Source of the DNA: Sipunculus nudus | Taxonomy: Eukaryota > Annelida > Sipuncula > Golfingiida > Sipunculidae | Direction: 5' to 3' | NCBI GenBank assembly: GCA_026874595.1 | Contig: CM049306.1 | Coordinates: forward strand, 4,230,019 to 4,294,018 | DNA length: 64,000 nt | In this document: one piece after another, positions 42,501-54,500 of the stretch | Numbering within the stretch: position 1 is the stretch's first letter | Layout: the number at the start of each line of letters is the position of its first letter | Notes under the pieces: generated by a model | The model's input: only the letters and a program-made list of their open reading frames with translations | The model's database searches: none | Told to the model about the DNA's origin: nothing | Made by a program: the position numbers and the translations under genes

Positions 42501-45500
42501 CATAAACAAGGATAAGTTACTCCTCTCCCACGATCACCGTCTCTTGTCTTGTTCATGGTAACTAATTGGATAACTCATCCACATTAACAAGGATAAGTTA
42601 CTCCTCTCCCACGATCACCGTCTCTTGTCTTGTTCATGGTAACTAATTGGATAACTCATCTACATAAACAAGGATAAGTTACTCCTCTCCCACGATCACC
42701 GTCTCTTGTCTTGTTCATGGTAACTAATTGGATAACTCATCCACATAAACAAGGATAAGTTACTCCTCTCCCACGATCACCGTCTCTTGTCTTGTTCATG
42801 GTAACTAATTGGATAACTCATCCACATAAACAAGGATAAGTTACTCCTCTCCCACGATCACCGTCTCTTGTCTTGTTCATGGTAACTAATTGGATAACTC
42901 ATCCACATAAACAAGGATAAGTTACTCCTCTCACACGATCACCGTCTCTTGTCTTGTTCATGGTAACTAATTGGATAACTCATCCACATAAACAAGGATA
43001 AGTTACTCATCTCCCACGATCACCATCTCTTGTCTTGTTCATGGTAACTAATTGGATAACTCATCCACATAAACAAGGATAAGTTACTCCAATCCCACGA
43101 TCACCGTCTCTTGTCTTGTTCATGGTAACTAATTGGATAACTCATCCACATTAACAAGGATAAGTTACTCCTCTCCCACGATCACCGTCTCTTGTCTTGT
43201 TCATGGTAACTAATTGGATAACTCATCCACATAAACAAGGATAAGTTACTCCTCTCACACGATCACCGTCTCTTGTCTTGTTCATGGTAACTAATTGGAT
43301 AACTCATCCACATTAACAAGGATAAGTTACTCCAATCCCACGATCACCGTCTCTTGTCTTGTTCATGATAACTAATTGGATAACTCATCCACATAAACAA
43401 GGATAAGTTACTCCTCTCACACGATCACCGTCTCTTGTCTTGTTCATGGTAACTAATTGGATAACTCATCCACATTAACAAGGATAAGTTACTCCTCTCC
43501 CACGATCACCGTCTCTTGTCTTGTTCATGGTAACTAATTGGATAACTCATCCACATAAACAAGGATAAGTTACTCCTCTCACACGATCACCGTCTCTTGT
43601 CTTGTTCTTGGTAACTAATTGGATAACTCATCCACATTAACAAGGATAAGTTACTCCTCTCCCACGATCACCGTCTCTTGTCTTGTTCATGGTAACTAAT
43701 TGGATAACTCATCCACATTAACAAGGATAAGTTACTCCTCTCCCACGATCACCGTCTCTTGTCTTGTTCATGGTAACTAATTGGATAACTCATCCACATA
43801 AACAAGGATAAGTTACTCCTCTCCCACGATCATAGTCTCTTGTCTTGTTCATGGTTACTAATTGGATAACTCATATACATAAACAAGGATAAGTTACTCC
43901 TCTCCTACGATCACCATCTCTTGTCTTGTTCATGATAACTACCTGGATAACTCATCCACATAAACAAGGATAAGTTACTCCTCTCCCACGATCACCGTCT
44001 TTTGTCTTGTTCATGGTAACTAACTGGATAACTCATCCACATAAACAAGGATAAGTTACTCCTCTCCCACGATCACCGTCTCTTGGGTAGATCGGGTAGA
44101 TTTCGCTTTATGCCTGTTTATGATAACCGCAGTTTGGTCACGGCAGATCCTGCTGATTCATCATGACTTGCCTTTTCGGGAAGGATCGATCATCAGTTCT
44201 CAAGTATACGGACAGGGCTTTACGAGGATCTATCTTTGTTGACACTGGGTGAAATTTTATTTTACATTCATTTTAAGTACACATCAACAACTGCTGTAGG
44301 CATATTAATTAACGCCTTGAATAATTAACACATATTTCCAAATCCACAATGTGATAAAAATGCACCAAAAATATATATATTAAAAATATATAAGTATATC
44401 TGGAATCCTTCAGGATGGACGTCTGCGGCTCGATCAGGCAACTTCGAGAAATATCTGCAGGTCAGTTTTGGAAATGTGACAAGGGTGACAAAAGTTACCC
44501 TGGAGTACCCAACCTACGCCAGCAGTGAACGCGTGAAGACCTACCAAATAAAGTACAGTGATGACGGGTACAACTGGGAGCTGGGAGAAACGGTAGGTAC
44601 AAGATGGGGTCAGGTGGTGCCACACTTCATATAAAGGTTATATCATGTGATTTTATGTGATTTTATTATATCATGTGCCTTGTTTTACATATATATTTAA
44701 TGTTTCACAAAGAGCTCTTGTCACATGCACTCTTGTCATATGCAAAGTGACATCAAATTCTATATACCAAATTCTTCCATAATTGAATTCTCTCTGAATT
44801 TCGAAACCCGCTTCCTTGGCTCATGAACAGCCTTAAGATCGACTTAGCGCAGATACCTGGACATAGATATGCGACCTGATCATAATCTAATACTAGGAAT
44901 TCGGTCCACCTTTGTTCGCAATGTTCTCTGAAACCACGGTGCGAATGACACTGTGCCATATCTCATTTTAAAGGTTATTGTTCCGCAATGACTTCACCGA
45001 TATGAGAATAAATAAATTTTGATGTACACGTGATTTTGAGTGATTTTTGCGTGTTTTCTGACTTGAGTAGAGACTACCACCGAAAACAGCCGAACCGCCT
45101 TCGCCAAAGACCCGTTATTCTCCTCCAGAGCAGGATAAAGGACAATTGTGCATTCGAATAACCCTCCTTACATGTATTGAGGGATTTAGGCTTCTTTGAC
45201 CTAACATCTGACCTAGGCTCTGACCCAAATGCGTGGTCAGTAAATGTGAAAAACATATGACTCTCGCTTTATGAAAACGACGAGTTCAACCAAGGGGGAT
45301 TAATGACAAAACCTAATACAAGGTCCACATTTTCGGAAAAGGGGTTGGGGTTGGTGAAGGCGGAGTTTCCAGGCCTCAAAATTGGTCTGATACGATTAAA
45401 AATGGTTACGACTTCACATGGGACCGCTTCTACTACTAACGAGGTATGCATGTTTCTGTATCTTTGTTTCTTTGTCTTAAAACTTACATTTAATTCATCT

Positions 45501-48500
45501 TTCATGTCTCACTCACATCAAACCATTCTTTATACGTCCAACAATTGTAACCAGTAAAAGATCATCGAAAACCTGAATGCCCCCGCGCCCCATTCCAGTT
45601 CGCAGATGTAAACTTTACTCACCAGGTCTTCAAGGTAAATATACCGGTATATGAATTTCTTGCCACCGGTATATGAATTTCTTGCCACGAGCGCAGCGCC
45701 GCAAAATGAATATAAAAAAATGCATATCTAATTGAGACAGTATACTACCGAAATTATATATTTTCTTTTAACTCTTAGAATAAAAAAAAAATGAGCCATT
45801 TCCTCCTCATAATTATTTCATCTCCCCGACCCCGGTAAAAAGGCCGGTATACCGGGTTTATCAGCTAGTGATGAATAAATGGAAACTAATGGAGACAGGT
45901 ACAAACATTCTTATTCTAATTGACTCTTCGTTTAATATAATTTTAACACCTTTTATGATTTTTCATGTGTTCAAATGTCTGTAAATAAAATACTCGTGTT
46001 ATTCATCATTCAGTTTTCCTAATGTGTGCACCATTGATTTTCCATTGAATCCTGAATGAACTTGGTCACATGATCGCTTGACTCTAGATCTGTCCAATGA
46101 AGTTGAGATCTTTCCAGTTTCAAAATAAAAATAAAATGGCATCCTATGACGATGTCTAAAGCAAAGATGGGGTATTTGGTTAGTATTGTTATTGAGTGTT
46201 CCACTCAAGGAACATATTTCAATGTACCTTTTCTCACATCATAATTATACAAAGCATCCAGGTCCATTACTAAAATAGCAGATGCTAATATTACCCAAAA
46301 AATAACCACACAGATAGACCACCTCCGACATTCAATTATCTATTCCATTTAAAGTTAAGGTATATTTCAGGCAGACAAGCTAATAAACATACAGAAAAAT
46401 GTACAGAAATGGGTGAACATTAAACCTGCTTCCTATATATTTTGCAGGGAAATTACCCATAAACGTATCATAATGGGTCAATACAGAGGTGATTGAGGCA
46501 TGCATGTGGTCATCTTATGTTTCATAGTCTATCCCTTACTTAGCCAGACCTTTATGTGGTCTTAACAGCTAACTGTTGCCGATTGATCACTCTCTTACAG
46601 GTGACCGTGACACCTTCTCTGTATACAACATCAGCCCTGCACACTGTGAGTGCGCCAACAGACGCCCGTTATATACGTCTCGTGTTCACGGAACCCGAAG
46701 GTGGAGAGGAAAAGGCAGTGGCCGTGAGAGCCAAGTTCGACGGCTGCACAATGTCTGATGACATGACGCCGGAGCGTAAGTGAAATATCGCTGAATTTTT
46801 AACTTTAAAGATGAAAATCCCCAGTTCACACTTGTGTTTTGTTAGATTGTTAATATGTCAGTTTGGTGATTTGTTCATGAACATGTAGCTGCATTGCGTT
46901 TATAATATCCTATTTATATATTCACATGTTTTATCAATGACGTGCAGACAGTTGGAGAAGTTTCCCAGAACAAACTGTTACCAGGAATTTGTTCTAAAAA
47001 TGACATGAGCATGAAGAGGCTATTTAAATGAAAAGTGTCCCTGAAAACTTTAGATTTAACCCATACAAATAATCTTATCAAATATGATAAGGATCTGGCA
47101 GTTCTATCAATTGTTTTATATTTTTTAAAATTTTATATAATTTAAGTGAATTCCAAATGACTAATGCCTTTAAATACATCCTGCTTTTTTGTGGGAGAGT
47201 TCATAATCAAATGAATTTTTTTTCTGAAAAAAAGGAATGGAGAATTAATAAGGTCACCAAGGTCCTGCTCCGTCATTAATTTGATTAAAACATACACATT
47301 TAATTCAAGTTATGAATTGGCCGCTAGGGACAGTGTCAGAGGCGATTATGGATCATTATATGAATGTGTGTATGGTAGACTTATGATGCTTTTGATTCAT
47401 ATTTGTTTGTTAGCCGTACTTACACACAATTAAGTTGACTTTTATGCATATACTAGCATATTAGATAAAAATGACTGTAATTCAGTGCCATACCTTAGTG
47501 TAAAATTGAGGAAAACAATAACAGGCAATTAAGGAAAACAATGAAACAATTTGAGGAATTAATCAACAGCACTTATAGTCATATGGGTCACAACAATCAT
47601 AGATTTCCACAGATTTCCAATGAAGACCATCATGTAAACAATAAGATTTGGGGTATCCTGATCGGATGCTGATCCAGTGAAAAAAAATAAATAGGAAATG
47701 GACTGATTATAGCAGCACAAGCAAAAAGTGTGCAGGAATAGCTAAAGTATATAAAAATTAATTTTCATAGACAAGGGTCTCCATGCAGATTACCGGACTT
47801 TGAACATATCACAGCTATAGTAAACTGATACACACCCCTTCAAAGAATGCCTCAGCCATTAATCATCCAGTCACTGTCTCATCAGTGGCAATTAAAATTT
47901 ACCTTGATTAATTAAAAACCAGCTATTGCTGATAAGGTATTTATAGATACATATATACATATATAAATTTGGTATACTGGTATATAAATATATAAATATT
48001 TATGAATGAAATATTGTTGATGAATCGTTATTTTCAATATGTATATATTATGTAATGTAACCAGAGCATAATGAACCATGCATTATGATAAAAAAAAACC
48101 TTGATAAATTGTTACAGAGGTGTGCCAAGTTTACAGGATCTGGGACAAGTCTGGAAGTGCACGTCCAGGTAAGAACGTTTGTAATCCTCTTCCTGTCCCC
48201 TGTGTGTCAAATTTATACAACATACAGTATTATATACCATCAGGGGCATCAATATAGGGGGGATGGGGGTATATATACCCCTCACTTTTTGGCAAGGGGG
48301 GATGGCCAATGTAATCATCCCCCCCCCCCACTTTTCAGAGAATAATATTATAATATTGCAAATGAATTATATTAATTAGAAGAATAAAAGACTTTGGATC
48401 CATTTACTAAAAAATGTTATATCTAAACCTTGCTTTCAATTACAAAATAACTTATTTTCTATTAAAATATAATTATTTGAAATATTATTAAGTGTATACA

Positions 48501-48538
48501 TAATCATATATATATATACATTTATATATACATAAATT

Positions 48539-48589
<51 letters not shown>

Positions 48590-51500
48590 GAATATGTCAC
48601 TCAGAGATGCTGAAAAAGTTATATGTGTGTGTATATATAAATATACAAAGTCATCCCCCCCACCCTGGAAGAAAAATTGACGCCACTGTATACCATTACC
48701 AGTCATAACTCGCTCTCAAAATAGAGTATAATGTATCAATACCTCTAATAACTCGCTCTCACTATACAGAAAAATGTATCATTACTGGTAATAACTCACT
48801 CTCACTATACATTATCATGTATCATTACTGGTAAATACTCACTCTCACTATACATTATCATATATCATTACTAGTAATAACTCCCTCTCAAAATAGAGTA
48901 TAAAGTATCATTACCAGTAATAACTCACTGTAACTATACAGAAAAATGTATCATTACTGGTAATAACTCACTCTCACTATACATTATCATATTTCATTAC
49001 CAGTAATAACACACTCTCACTACACAGTATCTTGTATCATTACAGGTAATAACTCGTCTCACTATACAGTATCATATATCATTACTAGTAATAACACACT
49101 CTCACTATACAGTATCATATATCATTACCGGTAATAACTCACTCTCACTATACATTATCATGTATTATTACAGGTAATAACTCACTCTCACTATACATTA
49201 TCATATATCATTACTAGTAATAACTCCCTCTCAAAATAGAGTATAAAGTATCATTACCAGTAATAACTCACTGTAACTATACAGTATCATATATCATTAC
49301 TGGTAATAACACACTCTCACTATACAGTATCATATATCATTACCGGTAATAACTCACTCTCACTATACATTATCATGTATTATTACAGGTAATAACTCAC
49401 TCTCACTATACATTATCATATATCATTACAAGTAATAACACACTCTCACTATACAGTATCATATATCATTACCGGTAATAACACACTCTCACTATACAGT
49501 ATCTTATATCATTACCGGTAATAACTCACTCTCACTATACATTATCATGTATTATTACAGGTAATAACTCACTCTCACTATACATTATCATATATCATTA
49601 CTAGTAATAACACACTCTCACTATACAGTATCATATATCATTTCCGGTAAAAACACACTCTCACTATACAGTATCATATATCATTACCGCTAAAAACACA
49701 CTCTCACTATACAGTATCATATATAATTACCGGTAATAACTCACTCTCACTATACATTATCATGTATCATTACAGGTAATAACTCACTCTCACTTTACAT
49801 TATCATTACTAGTAATAACTCGCTCTCAAAATAGAGTATAAAGTATCATTACCTGTAATAACTAACTGTAACTATACAGAAAAATGTATCATTACTGGTA
49901 ATAACTCACTCTCACTATACATTATCATACTTCATTACCAGTAATAACACACTCTCACTACACAGTATCTTGTATCATTACAGGTAATAACTCGCTCTCA
50001 CTATACAGTATCATATATCATTACTAGTAATAACACACTCTCACTATACAGTATCATATATCAGTACCAGTAATAACACACTCTCACTATACAGTATCAT
50101 ATATCATTACCGGTAATAACTCACTCTCACTATACATTATCATGTATCATTACAGGTAATAACTCACTCTCACTATACAGTATCATATATCATTACCAGT
50201 AATAAGTCGCTCTCAAAATAGAGTCTAATGTATCATTACCACTAATAACTCACTGTAACTATACAGTCAAATGTATCATTTCTGGTAATAATACACTCTC
50301 ACTACACAGTATCTTGTATCATTACAGGTAATAACTCGCTCTCACTATACAGTATCATATATCATTACTAGTAATAACACTCTCTCACTATACAGTATCA
50401 TATTTCATTACCAGTAATAACACACACTCACTACACAGTTTCATGTATCAATACAGGTAATAAATCACTCTTAATATACAGTATCATATATCATTTCAAG
50501 AAATAATTTGCTCTCACTTTACAGTATCATATATCTTTACTGGTAACAACTCACTCACTATTCAGAATCATGTATCATTACTGGTAATAACTTGCTCTCA
50601 CTTTTCGGTATCATGTATCATTACTGGCGATGACACCCTCTCACTATACAGTATTATGTTTTATTACTGGTAATAACTCGCTCTCCTGCAGATATTTAAA
50701 AAATATCTGTCTATAAAAATATATCTATTATAATTGTATATTGGAACTTAAATGGCCATGCTTTTTTTCGGCAATAGGCTTTTTTGTTAATGAAATTCTA
50801 CTTGATTTAAATTGTGATACATATATTAAGTGATGCAATATAGTTACAGAATAAAGAATGGATAACTATTGAGATTTTTCCAAAAAATACAAAACAGTAG
50901 TTATATGATAGGAGAACAATAAACACTCTGGTAGGAGAACAATAAACACTCTGATAGGAGAACAATAAACACTCTGACAGGAGAACAATAAACACTCTGA
51001 CAGGAGAACAATAAACACTCTGACAGGAGAACAATAAACACTCTGACAGGAGAACAATAAACACTCTGATAGGAGAACAATAAACACTCTGATAGGAGAA
51101 CAATAAACACTCTGATAGGAGAACAATAAACACTCTGATAGGAGAACAATAAACACTCTGATATGAAACCACATCAAAACAAATGTACCACTGAGCCTTT
51201 TCCCTTTTACAGAATTCAGCAGCAGAAGTTTCCTGGCTGTAAATGGAGATGTTTACTTCTGTGATGAAATTCCTGACAGGTAGGGGTTGTTCTGTTTGTT
51301 AATACAGCATTCATCATATTACAATAGCAATAACACTGATAACAAAGAGGTACTTATAACAAGATACCAATAACTAGGTACTGATAACAAGATACTGATG
51401 ACAAAAAAGTGCTGATAACAAGGTACTTTTACCAAGATAATGATAACAAGGTACTGATAACAAGGTACATTTAACAAGATAATGATAACAAGATACTGAT

Positions 51501-54500
51501 AACAAGGTACTGATATTTACAAGGTACTGTTAACAAAATAATGATAAAAAGGTACAGTTAACAAGATAATGACAACATGCTACTGATAACAAGCTATTGA
51601 TAACAAGATACTGATGACATGCTCATTGTAACAAGACCAGGGTAACGGTAACAAGACCAAGGTAATGATAACAAGACCTTGGTAATGGTAACAAGACCAA
51701 GGTAATGATAACAAGACCAAGGCAATGGAAACAAGACCAAGGTAATGGTAACAAGACTAAGGTAATAAAACAAGAACTAGTGATGGTAACAAGACAAGGT
51801 AACAAGACCCAGGTAATGGTAACAAGACCAAGGAAATGCTAAAAAGACGTCGGTTATGGTAACAAGACCAAGGTAATGGTAACAAGACCATGGTTATGGT
51901 AACAATACCAAGGTAATAGAAACAAAACTAAAATGAAGTATATTTGTCATTTTAGTCACCATCCCATGTAGGCACGTGAATGGGATTTTAAACGGAGTGT
52001 GATCTGCAACTGTAAAAGGGAGACAACCCATCAGTTTATCTATTATCTCAATTTTTAAAGACACAATTCTGTAATGATAAGCTTATTTCATGAACCCGAG
52101 CTTAAATATGTCTATGAACCTTATAAAACGGGATTTCTTTTGTTTGGATGTTTATTTAAAGTGAGTCTGCTTGTTTTCAGTGTTGACAACAGTTTACAGT
52201 GCTACGCCAGCGACGGAACTACATTTAGAGGCAAGTGGTCGAAATGTTTCTGTTTCCATGGAAATTGAGAATAATTTCATCTTCATTTCCCTTGTACGAA
52301 ACTGACTAAATAATAAAATTGTGTGTTCCATTTTCTCCTCATATAAGAATCATACAAACCAGGATGGAATGTCATATCTACAAAAGAGTAATCCAATTCT
52401 GGGAACTGATATTGGAAAAATAAATTTTGGGAATATTTTCTTTAACTTCATAGAAAGGATCTGGTTTATATTGAAAAACATTGAGTTAGAAGGTTCAAAG
52501 CTTTACGGGTTTCTTGCCCTACCGGTGTTGTATACTTTGACTGCAGTTCTCAGTGATGTTATGCCTCCTGACATTGGAACTTCTCATCGGACTGCAGTTT
52601 TTTTAATAAATGTCACTTCAAATTATAATTTATACAGTATTCTGACACCATGTTAATTTTTTTTATTGGAGCTAATAAGGTTGGCAATACTTTAAAAGTC
52701 GACTTGAGTCAAAACCATTTACAATATGAAGGACATCTGTCATTTTTTGCGATTTCATATATTTGGAAATCTTCCTCGGGCCAATAGGGTACCTCAGCAT
52801 GCCTTTATTATTAATTACTGTAATCTTGTGTTCATTTAGTGGAACGCATAACATTTACGTAAGGCATAAAAACTGGATAATTCCTTTGTATATTCTTATA
52901 CATTTGACTGGATTGCCAACGTAAATATATAAGGTTTCACTTCGTTGAGCTGAAATATGATAAAAGCTAATCGAAAGTTTAATCGAAAAAATGGATAACT
53001 TCTAAATCGTTCAACATTTGAATGCTAGATGGCGCTGAGAAGCAAAAGCGGTAGGTACCCCATTCCTATTAAACTGTATATTAAACTGTATAGAAATAAA
53101 CGGCTACACTTTATTTTAGCGCTGGACAAGAACGTGGTAAACGTGATTGGGTATGACCAGGAAGAGGGCGGGGTACTGTACGGCATCGCGCAGGACAAAC
53201 AGTCCTACGTGGCCAGTGAAGACCAGGGAACGACATGGTTCTCCGTATCCCCTGAACGCTTCAACCAAGCGGACAGTAAAGGAACGTTCATGCGAGCTAA
53301 AGAGGTCCCATGGGTCAACGATGCAGACATGAGTTCGCCTTCACCCGCTGCCACATATACGGTGGGAAGCTGGGGAGGTAAGTGCCTACATAAAACGAAT
53401 CGCTGACTTACAGGTCTCACTAAGACGACCATGTTTTGGACCGTAGAAAATGGATAGGTGGAGATATCTGTTTTTGTTTTGTTTTGTTTTTTGTTTTTTG
53501 TTTTTTTTTTTTTGCTTCTTTTTTTGCATCTTCTTCTCATTCGCCTTCTTGTTATTATTATCCTGTAATTTTTTTCATGCGATTTAATTAATACTCACCT
53601 ATAATATACCTTGATATGGCCCAGTGATTTTACCCAGTTTCAGTGACCTCACCTGTTATTCAAGGTTATTCAACACTTTTTTGGGATTTTCAATGTCGAT
53701 TTTATCCTTATCTTTAAGAGTCCGAATGGATAAAAAAACATAATATCTGGTTCCCATTATTACTGGGGGTCCGCCTTGACTTCACTTATGGAACCATATG
53801 AGATCGGTGACTCATTACTTTTCATTTAGGCTACGTTTCCGGATAAACCATATAACATAGAAAGATGAAACTTTTACAGTTATATGCCATTTACAACATA
53901 GGGGCAAGTTTAGTAGTGATACCTTTAAAAGTTTGTGTATAATATGCAAATTATGAAAATAATCTGTACGTTTTTCAGCTAATCTGTGAAAACTCAAGAA
54001 AGAATTACTACAGTTCCTCTTAGACTAATACGGGTGGATGAAACATTTGAGATTCGGGTGTTGGGATGGACGGGGGGCCATAGGTGGAGATCCATAACTG
54101 TCCTATGACAGTTACAACAAAGTCTATTTATAGTTAATGCTTTGTGGGATCTTGCTGATCTCTCCGTTAGGAAATGTAATCTGTCATAAATCCTTTGGTA
54201 TGTTTGATTCGATGATGATGAGATGTGACCGAAACAGCTCTGTATTATCCTTTAATTCATCAAACTCGTATTCCTGTCACATAAGATAACGTCATGTGCA
54301 CAATCTATCCTCGCCAATATAAGATAACGTAATGTGTACAATCTATCCTCGCCAATATTAGATAACGTCATGTGTACAATCTCTCCTCGCCAATATTAGA
54401 TAACCACATGTGTAAAATCCATCCTCGCCAATATTAGATAACGTCATGTGTACAATCTCTCCTCGCCAACATTAGATAACGTCATGTGTACAATCTCTCC

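Noticed and set aside
41057-44085. CRISPR-like array
   Set aside because: Units are contiguous with no unique spacers, and the context is a eukaryotic intron. The same holds for all other arrays here.
45303-45557. Extra discoidin exon
   Set aside because: ORF of 84 codons without discoidin motifs; exons t and u join directly in phase 0 to give a full 150-residue domain.
52321-52656. 111-codon ORF as an exon
   Set aside because: No suitable acceptor and donor pair, no family resemblance; lies in the GC-AG intron.
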